Notes: generated from the letters alone by a model not told the origin. 50,879 nt of DNA from Isosphaeraceae bacterium (GCA_031291845.1 JARLIH010000436.1:1-50879), one strand, 5' to 3'. Shown: positions 8,190 to 18,508, numbered from the stretch's first letter. Translations and numbers: made by a program.

Positions 8190-8268
8190 GTTGATCCGCT
8201 CGCGAAGGGCGGAGCCTGACGGCTACGGTGGCCCCGACATACGATTCGTCGCATGCCGGGGCTTTTTC
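8190..8268 (+). ncRNA. Candidate terminated leader RNA, copy A
   Basis: A predicted RNA of about 78 nt. Hairpin I is CCGCTC-GCGAA-GGGCGG (8196-8212). A small AGCC-TGAC-GGCT stem follows, then the terminator at 8231-8267. Spacing from -10 to hairpin I is 13 nt, the same as in copy B at 27 kb. It precedes the HlyD/RbbA/YhhJ operon. Confidence 0.5.
8231..8267 (+). terminator. Terminator in the yhiI leader (attenuator-like)
   Basis: A 10-bp stem with one A-C mismatch (GCCCCGACAT, 8231-8240, with 8253-8262) is followed by five T at 8263-8267, 60 nt upstream of the HlyD start at 8328. The only gene upstream on this strand is the sulfotransferase remnant, whose similarity ends before the promoter at 8153. 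Confidence 0.72.
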
Positions 8269-8327
8269 ATGCGCATCGGCAAGTGCAAGGGCCGCCGCGC
8301 ATCGCTCCGGCCTCTGGAGGTGTAGCC

Positions 8328-9602
8328 ATGACGACGGGGGGTGGTCAGCAGATCACGGGGGCAGACCCCGCGTTCCAACGGCCGAAGCCGTCCGTTGCAG
8401 AGGGTTCTACCGCCGCAGTTCATCCGTCCGAGCAGGTGGCCCCCAGGACCGCCGAAAAACCTCGGGCGCGTGGGCGGGGGAGGACCATCTTACGGTGGCT
8501 TCTGGGCGCGGCGGCGGCGGCCGCCAGCGTTCTCGGCTATCTGTATTGGGAAGCCACCCTTCCCGAGAAGTTACCGGACGGATTCACGAGTGCCAACGGG
8601 CGCATCGAGGCCACGGAGATCGACGTCGCCACCAAGCTGCAAAACCGGATCGCGGAAGTCATTGCGGATGATGGCGATTACGTCTCCGCCGGCCAGGTCG
8701 TCGCGAAGATGGACCTCAGCTCGCTGTCGGCCGAGCTGAGGGAAGACCAGGCCCAGCACCGCCTGGCGAAGAGCCACGTGGAAACCGCCCGGGCCACGAT
8801 CATGCAACGGGAGGACGAGAAGCAGGCGGCGGAGTCGGTCGTCGCGCTGCACGAGGCCCGGCTCGTTGCGCGGAGCAAGCACCACGAACGGATCAAGAAC
8901 CTGACAGCGAAAGGGTCTGCCACGGAGGACGAGCTCGACGTCGCGCGCGCGGACTATCTCGCCGAAAAGGCGGAGGCGGACCAGGCGAAGGCGAAGCTGA
9001 CGGCGGCGGTGGCCGCGGTTTCGACCGCCAAATCGCAGCTCATCGAGGCGGAAGCGGCCGTCGATGCGGCCAAGGCCAAGTGCGAGCGGATCCAGGCCGA
9101 CATCGACGACAGCTCGCTGAAGGCGCCGCGCAACGGCCGCGTGCAGTATCGCATCGCGCAGGCTGGGGAGGTTCTGTACCCCGGCGGCAAGGTACTGAAT
9201 ATGGTCGACCTCAGCGATGTCTACATGACCTTCTTCCTGCCCGACGCCCTGGCCGGCCGCGTCAAGATCGGAGCGGAGACCCGGCTGGTGCTCGATGCCG
9301 CCCCGCAGTATGTCATCCCGGCCCAGGTGACGATGATCGCGGACGTCGCCCAGTTCACACCCAAGACGGTGGAGACCGCGTTGGAGCGGCAGAAGCTGAC
9401 CTTCCGGCTTAAGGCCAAGATCGATAAGGACGTGCTCAAGTCCCACCTTCCCGACGTCAAGACCGGTTTGCCGGGGGTGGCATACGTGCGCATCGACCCG
9501 AGCGCCGAATGGCCCGAGCGCTTGCGCGTGAAGCTCCCTCCCCCTTCCTCGCCGCCTGTTCCCCCGCGGCAAGGTCCAGATGGTTCGAACGCTAGCAAGT
9601 GA
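8328..9602 (+). CDS. HlyD-family periplasmic adaptor (YhiI-like)
   Basis: A 424-residue membrane-fusion protein. Residues 1-53 are a long basic, Pro-rich cytoplasmic segment; 54-72 form the single inner-membrane helix; about 92-130 and 310-345 are the two halves of the lipoyl-like domain; 130-300 are a long Ala/Glu/Lys coiled-coil hairpin that would reach an outer-membrane channel. The ATG at 8328 follows GGAGG by 7 nt; an upstream frame start at 8253 lies inside the leader terminator and is rejected. It is followed after 10 nt by the RbbA-like gene and then a YhhJ-like permease, the same order as E. coli yhiI-rbbA-yhhJ, so it probably links that ABC exporter to a TolC-type pore such as the convergent gene at 14746-16131. 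The substrate is unknown. Confidence 0.9.
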   Translation: MTTGGGQQITGADPAFQRPKPSVAEGSTAAVHPSEQVAPRTAEKPRARGRGRTILRWLLGAAAAAASVLGYLYWEATLPEKLPDGFTSANGRIEATEIDVATKLQNRIAEVIADDGDYVSAGQVVAKMDLSSLSAELREDQAQHRLAKSHVETARATIMQREDEKQAAESVVALHEARLVARSKHHERIKNLTAKGSATEDELDVARADYLAEKAEADQAKAKLTAAVAAVSTAKSQLIEAEAAVDAAKAKCERIQADIDDSSLKAPRNGRVQYRIAQAGEVLYPGGKVLNMVDLSDVYMTFFLPDALAGRVKIGAETRLVLDAAPQYVIPAQVTMIADVAQFTPKTVETALERQKLTFRLKAKIDKDVLKSHLPDVKTGLPGVAYVRIDPSAEWPERLRVKLPPPSSPPVPPRQGPDGSNASK

Positions 9603-9612
9603 GGCTCCGACA

Positions 9613-12426
9613 ATGGCAGATCGTCACGCCCCGGCCGTCCTGGAGGGGTCCGACTTGGCGCCAGCGGCCTGCCTGGTGGACGTCAGCCTACGGTACGGCA
9701 AGACCCGCGCGCTCGACGCGATCACCCTCGACATGCCGGCCGGCTGCATGGTGGGGCTGATCGGCCCGGACGGTGTGGGCAAATCCAGTCTCTTGTCGCT
9801 GATTGCCGGCTCCCGTCGGGTGCAGGATGGGAAAGTGCTGGTGCTCGGCGGCGACATGGCCGATGCGGCGTTTCGCCGCGAGTTCTGTCCTCGCATTGCA
9901 TACATGCCCCAGGGGCTGGGCAAGAACCTCTATCCGACGCTGTCGGTCTTCGAGAACGCCGACTTCTTCGGCCGGCTGTTCGGCCAGGGCCGCGCCGAGC
10001 GGAAGCGCCGCATCGCCCATCTCCTGGAAAGCACGGGCATGGGGCCGTTCGCCGGCCGCCCCGCTGGCAAGCTCTCCGGCGGCATGAAGCAGAAGCTGAG
10101 CCTGTGCTGCGCGCTGATCCACGACCCCGACTTGCTGATCCTCGACGAACCGACGACCGGCGTCGATCCCCTCTCGCGCCGCCAGTTCTGGGACCTGATC
10201 GACCGCATCCGCGCCGAGCGGCCCGGTATGAGCGTGATGGTGGCCACCGCCTACATGGACGAGGCCGCCCGGTTCGATTGGCTGGTAGCGATGGACGGCG
10301 GCCGCGTGCTCGCGACCGGGGCACCGCGGGAATTGTTGGAGCGTACTGGCACGCCGTCGCTGGAAGAGGCCTTCGTCGCCCTCCTGCCCGAGGAGAAGCG
10401 CCGGGGCCACACAAAGCTGGAGATCCCACCCCGCGCGGCGGTCGCCGGCGAGGTGGCCATCGAGGCGCAGGGCCTGACCCAGCGCTTCGGCGACTTCGTC
10501 GCGGTCGACCACGTGAGCTTCCGAATCGAGCGGGGCGAGATCTTCGGCTTCCTCGGCACCAACGGCTGCGGCAAGACGACGACCATGAAGATGCTGACGG
10601 GTCTACTGCGGCCGACGGAAGGACGGGCCTGGCTGTTCGGGCAGGAGGTCGACGCCCGGGACATCACGACCCGTCGGCGGGTGGGCTACATGTCGCAGGC
10701 CTTCTCGCTCTATTCCGAGCTGACGGTCCGGCAGAACCTCGTCCTCCACGCTCGGCTGTTCGGCGTCCCGAACGCGGACATCCCCGACCGGATTGAAGGA
10801 GCGGTCGCGCGCTTCGGCCTGGCGGAGGTCCTCTACGCCCTGCCGGACGCGCTTCCCCTGGGGCAACGGCAGCGGCTGTCGCTGGCGGTGGCGTTGATCC
10901 ACCAGCCTGACCTGCTGATCCTCGACGAGCCGACCTCGGGCGTGGACCCGGTGGCGCGGGACGGCTTCTGGCAGCACCTGATCGAACTCTCCCGACGCGA
11001 CAAGGTCACCATTTTCATCTCCACCCACTTCATGAACGAGGCCGAGCGCTGCGATCGCATCTCGCTGATGCACGCCGGCCGGGTGCTGGCCAGCGACACG
11101 CCCGCCGCACTGGTCGAGAAGCGCGGCGCCGAGACGCTGGAAGGGGCGTTCGTCGGCTACCTGGAAGAAGCCGCGTCCGCGAGCCAGGCCGCCGAGCCGA
11201 CTCCCGCGGCGGGGCGGACCGCGCCGGCCTCGACCGAGGAGGTGCTTTCCGCCAGGGTCATCCCCACGACCTGGTTCAGCCCCAGGCGCATGTTGAGCTA
11301 CAGCCAACGCGAGTTGATGGAACTGGCCCGCGACCCGATCCGCCTCACGCTGGCCGGGCTGGGCAGCGTGATCCTGATGATCGTCCTGGGTTACGGGATC
11401 ACCCTGGACGTGGAACACCTCACCTTCGCCGTCCTGGACCGCGACCAGACGAATGCCAGTCGCGGCTACACAATCAATCTCAAGGGCACGCCGCGGTACT
11501 TCGTTGAGCAGGCGCCGATCGCCGACTACGACGAGCTCGACCGGCGGATGAGGTCGGGGGAGCTGGGCATGGCGATCGAGATCCCTCCCCATTTCGGGCG
11601 CGACCTGGAGCGCGGGCGGCCGGTGCAGGTCGGCATCTGGATCGACGGCGCTCACCCGAATCGCGGTGAGACGATTCGGAGCTACGCGCTGGGCACGCAC
11701 GCCCTCTGGCTCGCCGACATGGCCCGGCATCGCCTCGGTCAGCGCGAGCAGGTCGGCCTGGGTGAGCGCCGGCTGGTCGACCCGGCGACGATCGAGCTGC
11801 GCTATCGCTATAACCCGGACGTTCAGAGTCTGTCGGCGTTCGTGCCGACGGTGATCCCGCTCTTGCTGCTGCTGATCCCCGCCATGCTGGCGACGCTCTC
11901 GGTGGTCCGCGAGAAGGACCTCGGCTCGATCATCAACTTCTACGTCACGCCGACGACGCGCCTGGAATTCTTGCTCGGCAAGCAGCTTCCCTATGTAGCC
12001 ACGGGGATGATCAATTTCCTCCTGCTCGTGGCGATCTCGGTGCTCTACTTCAAGGTGCCGCTGAAGGGCAGTTTCGCGGCCGAGGCGGGAGGCGCGTTGC
12101 TTTACGTCGGCTGCTCCACTGCGATGGGGCTGCTCGTCTCGACCCTCACGCGTACCCAGGTGGCCGCACTCTTCGCCACGGCCGTGCTCACACTCCTCCC
12201 CGCTCTCCTTTTCGCCGGCCTCATCGACCCGGTCTCCTCGCTGGAGGGCGCCGGTGCCATGATCGGACGCGTCTACCCCACCACGCATTTCCTCACGATC
12301 ACGCGCGGGACCTTCTCGAAGGCGCTCGGTTTTGCCGACCTCTACCAATCGTACTCCCCGTTGCTGATCGCTCTCCTGGTGCTGGTCGGCTCGAGCGTGG
12401 CGCTGCTGAACAAACAGGAGACCTGA
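9613..12426 (+). CDS. rbbA: RbbA-like double-ATPase ABC transporter with fused permease
   Basis: A 937-residue protein in the architecture ATPase-ATPase-ABC2 membrane domain, the same as E. coli RbbA (about 911 residues). ATPase 1 has Walker [10 protein letters not shown] at 51-59, signature LSGGMKQK and Walker [14 protein letters not shown]. ATPase 2 has GTNGCGKTT, a divergent signature LPLGQRQRL (E. coli RbbA is similarly divergent here) and [13 protein letters not shown]. From about residue 555 comes a membrane domain with one N-terminal helix, a large external loop and a cluster of about five C-terminal helices. RbbA was described as a ribosome-associated ATPase acting on E-site tRNA, but the fused permease and the adaptor neighbours point to export; the role here is unresolved. 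The ATG at 9613 was preferred to 9580, with GAGG overlapping the previous stop. It ends 3 nt before the YhhJ-like gene. Confidence 0.93.
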   Translation: MADRHAPAVLEGSDLAPAACLVDVSLRYGKTRALDAITLDMPAGCMVGLIGPDGVGKSSLLSLIAGSRRVQDGKVLVLGGDMADAAFRREFCPRIAYMPQGLGKNLYPTLSVFENADFFGRLFGQGRAERKRRIAHLLESTGMGPFAGRPAGKLSGGMKQKLSLCCALIHDPDLLILDEPTTGVDPLSRRQFWDLIDRIRAERPGMSVMVATAYMDEAARFDWLVAMDGGRVLATGAPRELLERTGTPSLEEAFVALLPEEKRRGHTKLEIPPRAAVAGEVAIEAQGLTQRFGDFVAVDHVSFRIERGEIFGFLGTNGCGKTTTMKMLTGLLRPTEGRAWLFGQEVDARDITTRRRVGYMSQAFSLYSELTVRQNLVLHARLFGVPNADIPDRIEGAVARFGLAEVLYALPDALPLGQRQRLSLAVALIHQPDLLILDEPTSGVDPVARDGFWQHLIELSRRDKVTIFISTHFMNEAERCDRISLMHAGRVLASDTPAALVEKRGAETLEGAFVGYLEEAASASQAAEPTPAAGRTAPASTEEVLSARVIPTTWFSPRRMLSYSQRELMELARDPIRLTLAGLGSVILMIVLGYGITLDVEHLTFAVLDRDQTNASRGYTINLKGTPRYFVEQAPIADYDELDRRMRSGELGMAIEIPPHFGRDLERGRPVQVGIWIDGAHPNRGETIRSYALGTHALWLADMARHRLGQREQVGLGERRLVDPATIELRYRYNPDVQSLSAFVPTVIPLLLLLIPAMLATLSVVREKDLGSIINFYVTPTTRLEFLLGKQLPYVATGMINFLLLVAISVLYFKVPLKGSFAAEAGGALLYVGCSTAMGLLVSTLTRTQVAALFATAVLTLLPALLFAGLIDPVSSLEGAGAMIGRVYPTTHFLTITRGTFSKALGFADLYQSYSPLLIALLVLVGSSVALLNKQET

Positions 12427-12429
12427 GCC

Positions 12430-13551
12430 ATGCGCCTCGACCACATCCTGCACCTCGGCGTCAAAGAGCTGTGGAGCCTGGCCCGCGACCCGATCATGTT
12501 GGTGTTGATCGCCTATGCCTTCACGCTGGATGTCTATTCCGCCGCGACTGGGGTACCGGACACGCTCCACAAGGCCCCCATCGCCATCGTGGACGAGGAC
12601 AAGTCGCCCCTGTCGGACCGGATCGTCAGCGCCTTCCAACCGCCGTGGTTCCTGCCGGCGAGGATGGTGACGAGGGAAGAGATGGATGCCCGGATGGACG
12701 CCGGGCTGGACACCTTCGCGCTCGACATCCCGCCCAGGTTCCAGGAGGACGTGCTCGCCGGCCGCTCGCCCGCGATCCAGCTCAACGTCGATGCGACCCG
12801 CATGAGCCAGGCCTTCAACGGCAGCGGCTACGTGCAGATGATCGTCAACGGCGAGGTGCAGACGTTCCTTCGGCACTACCGGGCCGACCCCAGGCCGCCG
12901 GTGGACCTGGCGTTTCGAGTGCGCTTCAACCCCAACCTGAGCCGGTTCTGGTTTATGTCCGTCGTGAGGCTGATCGACGAGGTCACCATGCTCGCCATGA
13001 TTCTCACCGGCGCCGCGCTAATCCGCGAGCGCGAGCGCGGCACGGTCGAGCACCTGTTGGTGATGCCGGTGACGCCCTTCGAGATCATGACGAGCAAGGT
13101 GTGGTCGATGGGGCTGGTGGTGCTCGCCGCCTGTGCCTTCTCCCTCGTGTTCGTCGTGCGGGGCGTTCTGGCGGTCCCGATCCAGGGTTCGATAGCGCTC
13201 TTCCTGTGCGGCGCGGCGCTCCACTTGTTCGCCACCACGTCGCTGGCCATCTTCCTGGCCACCTATGCGCGCACGATGCCGCAGTTCGCCCTGCTGCTGA
13301 TCCTGATCTTGCTGCCGCTGCTGGCACTCGCAGGCGGCCTGACCCCACGCGAGAGCATGCCCGGTGGGGTCCAGAGCCTGATGCTTGGGGCGCCGACGAC
13401 GCATTTTGTCATGCTCGCCCAGGATATCCTCTACCGCGGGGCCGGCATCGAGGTCGTCTGGAGGCCATTCCTGGCGCTCGGCCTGATCGGTAGCGTCCTC
13501 TTCGGCACCGCGCTGGCACGCTTCCGCAAGACCCTCGGAACGATGGCGTGA
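12430..13551 (+). CDS. yhhJ: ABC-2 type permease (YhhJ-like)
   Basis: A 373-residue ABC2_membrane_3 permease. One helix near residues 20-40 is followed by a large extracytoplasmic domain (about 45-170) and then five helices, including the stretches MLAMILTGAALIRERERGT with its conserved ERERGT turn, and ALLLILILLPLLALAGG. The length matches E. coli YhhJ (about 374). It begins 3 nt after the RbbA-like stop, with AGGAG inside the end of that gene, so the two are translationally linked. It most likely pairs with the membrane half of the RbbA-like protein to form the export channel, with the 8328-9602 adaptor bridging to the outer membrane. Nothing abnormal was seen. Confidence 0.92.
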   Translation: MRLDHILHLGVKELWSLARDPIMLVLIAYAFTLDVYSAATGVPDTLHKAPIAIVDEDKSPLSDRIVSAFQPPWFLPARMVTREEMDARMDAGLDTFALDIPPRFQEDVLAGRSPAIQLNVDATRMSQAFNGSGYVQMIVNGEVQTFLRHYRADPRPPVDLAFRVRFNPNLSRFWFMSVVRLIDEVTMLAMILTGAALIRERERGTVEHLLVMPVTPFEIMTSKVWSMGLVVLAACAFSLVFVVRGVLAVPIQGSIALFLCGAALHLFATTSLAIFLATYARTMPQFALLLILILLPLLALAGGLTPRESMPGGVQSLMLGAPTTHFVMLAQDILYRGAGIEVVWRPFLALGLIGSVLFGTALARFRKTLGTMA

Positions 13552-13670
13552 GCGGCGTTGCACCGCAAGCTTGGAAACATGATTCGCAAGCTGCTCATCG
13601 CGTTTCAGTGCGAGAAACGACTATTGCCTCATTTCTTATAGGCCAAACAGGCGATGCTGGAGGAGGATCC

Positions 13671-14579
13671 ATGGCCGCACCGCGGAAAACGCGCATCGGA
13701 CTTGCACTGGGCAGCGGCTCCGCCCGCGGCTGGGCGCACATCGGGGTCATTCGGGCGCTGGAACAGGCCGGCATTCGGCCGGACTTCGTGTGCGGGACCT
13801 CCATCGGCGCGCTGGTCGGTGCCGCCTACGCAGTAGGCGAACTGGACCGTTTGGAGCAATGGGTGCTCGGGTTGGGCGTCCGGGATGTGGTCACGTTCAT
13901 GGATGTGAGCCTGAGCGGCGGGCTGATCAAGGGCGAGAGGTTGATGGACCACTTCCGGCGCGGCTTCGTGGACCGCCCGATCGAGGAATTGTCTATACCC
14001 TTCGCCGCCGTAGCCACCGCGCTTCACACCGGAGCGGAGGTCTGGCTGCGCCGTGGCTCAATCTTCGACGCGGTGCGCGCCTCGATCGCCGTACCCGGAT
14101 TATTCGCGCCGGTGCTGAGCGAAGGATCGGTGCTGGTGGATGGCGGGCTCGTCAACCCAGTGCCAGTCTCGCTCGCGCGCGCGATGGGTGCCGATATTCT
14201 GATCGCGGTCGACCTTGCGTCTGATATCTTGGGCCGTCACCTGCGCACGGACGCTCCGCCCGAACTGCCGCCCGGCGTCATCGGCGATTGGATCCGCAAA
14301 CTGCAGGACAACCTGGGCGCACTCACCCCGGCGCACTCGCCCGACGAGCCGAGGATGCCCTCCATGCTCGACGTGCTGGCGTCCAGCCTGAACATCATGC
14401 AAGTGCGCATCGGTCGCAGCCGCATGGCGGGGGAGCCGCCGGACCTCGTTGTGGCGCCGCGGCTGGCCCATCTGCGCTTGCTCGATTTTCACCGGGCCAA
14501 AGAAGCCATTGAAGAAGGTTATCGCGCGGTGGAGCGAGTCGCGCACAATCTTGCTATGGTCAGCGAGCAAGCCGTGTAA
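13671..14579 (+). CDS. rssA: Patatin-like phospholipase, RssA family
   Basis: A 302-residue serine hydrolase with all catalytic elements: oxyanion loop GSGSARG at 14-20, nucleophile Ser44 in GTSIG, and Asp157 in the VDGG dyad motif. The C-terminal MAGEPPD and DFHRAKEAI blocks follow E. coli RssA (301 residues) closely, so this is the RssA branch rather than a long plant-type patatin. It is expected to act on lipid acyl esters at the inner membrane face; the physiological substrate is unknown. The ATG at 13671 follows a strong GGAGGAGG. It lies 119 nt after the YhhJ-like gene and could be cotranscribed with the export operon. Upstream in-frame starts at 13548 onward lack a ribosome site. Confidence 0.92.
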   Translation: MAAPRKTRIGLALGSGSARGWAHIGVIRALEQAGIRPDFVCGTSIGALVGAAYAVGELDRLEQWVLGLGVRDVVTFMDVSLSGGLIKGERLMDHFRRGFVDRPIEELSIPFAAVATALHTGAEVWLRRGSIFDAVRASIAVPGLFAPVLSEGSVLVDGGLVNPVPVSLARAMGADILIAVDLASDILGRHLRTDAPPELPPGVIGDWIRKLQDNLGALTPAHSPDEPRMPSMLDVLASSLNIMQVRIGRSRMAGEPPDLVVAPRLAHLRLLDFHRAKEAIEEGYRAVERVAHNLAMVSEQAV

Positions 14580-14745
14580 ACCCGTTGACGCGGAGCTGCC
14601 GTGTGTGATCGACGCGGCGATGCTGCACGGGGCTGTTCCCGGGGGGAAGCAACCGAGCCGGTGCACAATTCGCTGAACTTCGACGCCGGCGGACCTTCGG
14701 CGGTGCCGTGCCACGCGTGTATTGTGCGATGACGGGACGGCGGCC

Positions 14746-16131
14746 TCAGAGGTCGCCCACGGCACGGCGGAGCCGGAACAAGGCAAGGTTCTCGTCGTAG
14801 GTCGCGTTATAGAAGCTGCTCTGCGCCTGCACCCGGCGTAATTCTGCGTCGAGCACCTCGGTGTAGTTGCTTAGCTGCTGGCGGTAACGGTCGTTGACGA
14901 CGTTCACGTTCTCCTCCGCCTGCGCCAGCGCCGCACGGGCGACCGGGATGCTCTGCCGGGCCGTTTGGAGGTCGAGCCAGCGGGTGCGAACCTGCAGCGC
15001 GATATCGGCCGCGGCATCGGCCCGGCGCCTGAGCGTGGCGAGTTCCTGCTGCCGGTACGCCGTGGCGCGGCGGCGGCTGGCACCGCCGTCGGTGATCGTC
15101 CAGTCCGCGACGACGCCGGCGAAGCCGATCCCCTGGGGCGCTTGCTTGTTGTTGCCGACCCAGAACAAGCCGCCCGTGAACGCCACCTGCGGCAGGACGC
15201 CGGCGCGGGTGGCGTCGGCCTGGGCGCCGAGTGCGCGGGCCTGCTCGGCGAGCCCGGTCAGCTCGGGACGGCCGCGTAGGGCCGCGTCGGTCATTGCGCG
15301 CACCTCGGCCTCGTTCAGCCCCCCGGCGCTGGCCGCGATTGCCTGCCGTGCCACCTCCTGCCAGTTGACGTCGGCCGGCAGCGTGGTCAGCTCGTCGAGC
15401 GAGACGGCTACCTCCTGCGGCCGGCCGAGGTAGCGGTTATAAGTCGCCTGTGCGCTCTCCAGCCCCGTGCGGCTGCGGATCGCGCCGAGCCGGGCGTTGG
15501 CCAGCGAGACCTCGGCGGCCAGCTCGTCGCTACGGATCGCTAGGCCCTCGCGCCGGCGGTTCAGGATGTCGCGGGCGAACGACTCGAGCTGCCGGACGTT
15601 GCTCTGGGCGGTCTCCAGGTTGCGGTGGGCGCGGAGCACGCCGATGTACGCCTCGGCGACGGTAAGCTTCAGGTCGAGGGCAGTGCGGAACTCGTCGCTG
15701 CGCTGGGCGCCGACGCGGGCGTCGGCCGCGTCGATGCTGCGCCGGATTCGGCCGCCCGTATAGAGGGGCACTGTGCCGTACGTCAGAGAGAAGGGAAGAT
15801 TGGTCTGGTCGGCCCCCAGGATCGGGACCGTGCCGACGGCCGGGGCCGCGGCCGTCCCGCCGACGGTCCCCCCGCCGAGGGCCGCGGTGTTGAACTTGAA
15901 GCCCGGCGTGTTGCTTAGGCCGACATCGACGTTGAACGTGCGCACGGTAGGCAGCCGCGCCGAGCGCGCCGCGGCGGCGTTGTAGCCCTGCGCGACCGAC
16001 TCCGACTGCTGGGCCTGGAGGTTATCGTTGATTTGCAGGGCAATGGCCCATGCCTCCGCAAGGGTCTCCCCGCGGGCCGATACGACCGGCAAGGCCAGCG
16101 CAATCGGCAGTACCAGCAAGATTTTCGCCAT
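14746..16131 (-). CDS. TolC-family outer-membrane efflux protein
   Basis: A 461-residue OEP-family protein. Residues 1-22 form a clear signal peptide (KILLVLPIALALPVVSARG). Two TolC-type repeats follow, each with long Ala/Arg/Gln-rich helices (for example LETAQSNVRQLESFARDI and LRRRADAAADIALQVRTR) and short beta segments. Such proteins trimerise into an outer-membrane channel with a periplasmic helical tunnel. The ATG at 16131 has AGGAGGGG upstream. It is convergent with the RssA-like gene and is the nearest candidate pore for the adaptor/RbbA/YhhJ exporter, but being on the other strand it has its own promoter. No terminator was recognised between the convergent stops at 14579 and 14746. Confidence 0.9.
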   Translation of the reverse strand: MAKILLVLPIALALPVVSARGETLAEAWAIALQINDNLQAQQSESVAQGYNAAAARSARLPTVRTFNVDVGLSNTPGFKFNTAALGGGTVGGTAAAPAVGTVPILGADQTNLPFSLTYGTVPLYTGGRIRRSIDAADARVGAQRSDEFRTALDLKLTVAEAYIGVLRAHRNLETAQSNVRQLESFARDILNRRREGLAIRSDELAAEVSLANARLGAIRSRTGLESAQATYNRYLGRPQEVAVSLDELTTLPADVNWQEVARQAIAASAGGLNEAEVRAMTDAALRGRPELTGLAEQARALGAQADATRAGVLPQVAFTGGLFWVGNNKQAPQGIGFAGVVADWTITDGGASRRRATAYRQQELATLRRRADAAADIALQVRTRWLDLQTARQSIPVARAALAQAEENVNVVNDRYRQQLSNYTEVLDAELRRVQAQSSFYNATYDENLALFRLRRAVGDL

Positions 16132-16515
16132 CGGTCGCCCCTCCTGGGCTCGATTGGTCGCGCACGGACTCCTCGTAACGAGTATTCGTACCGCCGCACG
16201 GCGACAATCGAGCGGGATTCCCCTGCTGCTGCGTCGGGCGCGGTCACGATCCCTCCGATCCCTTCACCGCCCACGACCGTCTTTCACCGCAACGCCGGCG
16301 CAATGTGACCGATCCCGATGCGCCAGATCCTTTTTGGCGGGGAGTGATCTTTGTCGTTTTAGCTCACTTACGACCTTGCCAAATCCGAAGAACCCAATCG
16401 TGCGAGGCACGCGAAGCCATGAGCAACCCGATGCTCCGGGCTCGTTGACAAGCCCGTGGTAAGTCACCGCTCCAGTGGGTGGTGGACTTGGCCCTCGCGT
16501 TTTGCGCCCTTCCCG
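16132..16515. other. Divergent intergenic region between tolC-like and hydrolase genes
   Basis: About 380 nt without a gene. It should carry promoters for both directions. One small palindrome, CTCGT-A-ACGAG at 16172-16182, lies 41 nt upstream of the tolC-like start and could be an operator, but it is short. Nothing else was recognised. Confidence 0.4.
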
Positions 16516-18417
16516 ATGACCAGGCGCGCGAGGTGCGCTGTGATCCTTGACGCAAACCGGCCGCCATGCGTCACCCGACGCCCTCTTGCCGCGGAGACTC
16601 CGGGCTGGCGGTTCGTGTTCGTGATCGCACTCGCTGCGGTGTTGTCGACTGGCGCGGCCAGGACGTATGAGGCGCCGGTGCGCATCGCCGCGCGCGACGC
16701 AGGCGATCGAGTCGTCGCGAGCGTCGGGCTGAGCCGGTGTGCGAGGAGCGTACTCTCACGCCACAGGCTCCTCCTCGCGGCGCGGATAGACCCAGGAGAG
16801 ACCGCATTGCGGCTGGAAACCGCGCTTGTTGACGACGCAGGGGGCGACCCAAGCGTGTTGCTCGCCCTGGCCGAGCTGTGGTACCGCGCGGCCTTGAAAC
16901 GGCGACACCACAACCCGGCTTCGGCGATTACTCCCTTGCGCGCCGCGGCCGCCGCCGCGGCGTTGGCGGCGGCCACGCCGGACGCGGAGTGCTGCGACCG
17001 CGCCGTCGAGATCCACAATGTCGCCGTGGCCCGGCTCCTCCGAATCGCACAGGACGAGCGCGCCTCCGGCGGCCGGTGCTGGCCGGGGACATTGGCCCGG
17101 TTCGGGGTATCGGCTGTGGGGGCGGATCCGTTCGTCAACCCGTGGCGATTCGCCGCCGTGGTGGTCGCCGATGATGTGCGGATTTCGGGAATGCGAGACC
17201 GGTTTCGGACGTACGGCCTGGGAGTTCCCGTCGTCGGCACGCGCTGCGTCGACCGAGGCCGCCCGACCGAGACGGACGAGCGGTTCTTCCCGACTCGGCT
17301 GCGGATTGCCGCCACCGTGCTAGCCGCCCCCAGTGGCGGGCTCGCAGGCGCGGCTTACCGCCTGTCGCCGCTGCGCTTGGTCTTCCACGATCCATTCCCG
17401 GTCGATTTGGTCCTGGCCGGCGGGCGTACCTTGCCGATGGCGACCGACCGCACGACACACCTAGTGTTGCAGGCGTCACAGGATCGGCTCCCGTCGCAAG
17501 CGATCCGCGGCGTGTTCGCTTCGGAGTTCGGGCCCGAGGTCGAGCCGGGCCTGTACATGCTCCGCCCGTACGCGCCGGGGAAGATTCCCGTTGTGTTCGT
17601 GCACGGCCTCGCCTCGACCCCGGTGGGGTTCGTGCAGGCGATCAATGACTTCGAGAACGACCCGGTGCTCTCGGCGCGTTACCAGTTCTGGGTCTTCATC
17701 TACCCGACCGGCCTGCCGATCGTGGACTCGGCCCTGCGTTTGCGCGAGGAGCTGGGCCGGGCCCAGGCGACGTACGGGGCCGATCCGTCCTTTCACCGGA
17801 TGGTCATCGTCGGGCATAGCATGGGCGGCATCCTAGCCCACGTGGCCGTGTCGGATTCCGGCCGAAACGTCTGGGACAGCGCCCTGAGCGTGCCACCCGA
17901 GGCGTTACGTGCCTCGCCCGCGACGCGCGCCGCGGTCGACCGATTGCTGTTCTTCCACCCGCTGCCGTACGTGCGTCGGGTCGTTTTCATCGCCACCCCC
18001 CACCGGGGAAGCCGGCTCGCGAGCAACCCGGTCGGCGTCTTCTTCGGCGGTCTGGTCCGGCCGTCGGCCGAACAGACCGCGCGCGTCGACGAGCTCAGGG
18101 CGCTGAACGGTCCCGCGGTGATCAGGGATGAGAACTTCCAGGGCCGGTCGATCAACGCCATCGGCAACCTCCAGGTCGACAGCCCGCTTTTGCAGGCCAT
18201 CGGGCGGTTGCCGGTAGCTCCTGGGGTACCATACCACACCATTGCCTTCCAGTTCGCCGGCCACGCTCCGGGCGACCTAGTCGTCCCGCTCTGGAGCGCC
18301 CACCTGGACGGGGCCGCGTCGGAGGTCATCTTTCCGGGCTTTCATGGCTCGGAACAGAGCCCAGCCTCCCTGGGTGAGGTGCGCCGCATTCTGCTGGAAC
18401 ACCTTGGCGGTCCCTGA
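16516..18417 (+). CDS. Large secreted or membrane-anchored alpha/beta hydrolase
   Basis: About 633 residues. An N-terminal hydrophobic helix (about 31-50) acts as signal or anchor. Residues 60-330 form an Ala/Arg-rich helical and beta region of unknown family. The C-terminal half is a lipase-like alpha/beta hydrolase: oxyanion HGLASTP, the nucleophile elbow GHSMGG with Ser435, a segment FIATPHRGSRLA typical of PGAP1/lipase-type enzymes, and a likely catalytic His in FHGSEQS near the end. It could hydrolyse lipids or esters outside the cytoplasm. The start is uncertain: ATG 16516 has no good ribosome site, GTG 16540 follows GAGG by about 7 nt, and GTG 16456 is also in frame. It ends 91 nt before glgX. 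The family is not recognised beyond the hydrolase domain. Confidence 0.8.
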   Translation: MTRRARCAVILDANRPPCVTRRPLAAETPGWRFVFVIALAAVLSTGAARTYEAPVRIAARDAGDRVVASVGLSRCARSVLSRHRLLLAARIDPGETALRLETALVDDAGGDPSVLLALAELWYRAALKRRHHNPASAITPLRAAAAAAALAAATPDAECCDRAVEIHNVAVARLLRIAQDERASGGRCWPGTLARFGVSAVGADPFVNPWRFAAVVVADDVRISGMRDRFRTYGLGVPVVGTRCVDRGRPTETDERFFPTRLRIAATVLAAPSGGLAGAAYRLSPLRLVFHDPFPVDLVLAGGRTLPMATDRTTHLVLQASQDRLPSQAIRGVFASEFGPEVEPGLYMLRPYAPGKIPVVFVHGLASTPVGFVQAINDFENDPVLSARYQFWVFIYPTGLPIVDSALRLREELGRAQATYGADPSFHRMVIVGHSMGGILAHVAVSDSGRNVWDSALSVPPEALRASPATRAAVDRLLFFHPLPYVRRVVFIATPHRGSRLASNPVGVFFGGLVRPSAEQTARVDELRALNGPAVIRDENFQGRSINAIGNLQVDSPLLQAIGRLPVAPGVPYHTIAFQFAGHAPGDLVVPLWSAHLDGAASEVIFPGFHGSEQSPASLGEVRRILLEHLGGP

Positions 18418-18508
18418 ATGACCAGGCCGCCGCTCCGTGTTCATGGGGGTAGATATCGCGCCCGCTTTCGGTTACTTGTGTGATTGCCAACAATTAACGA
18501 GGTTCGAG

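Noticed and set aside
10603..12876. A long antisense frame across rbbA and yhhJ.
   Set aside because: No motif, no ribosome site, opposite a certain operon.
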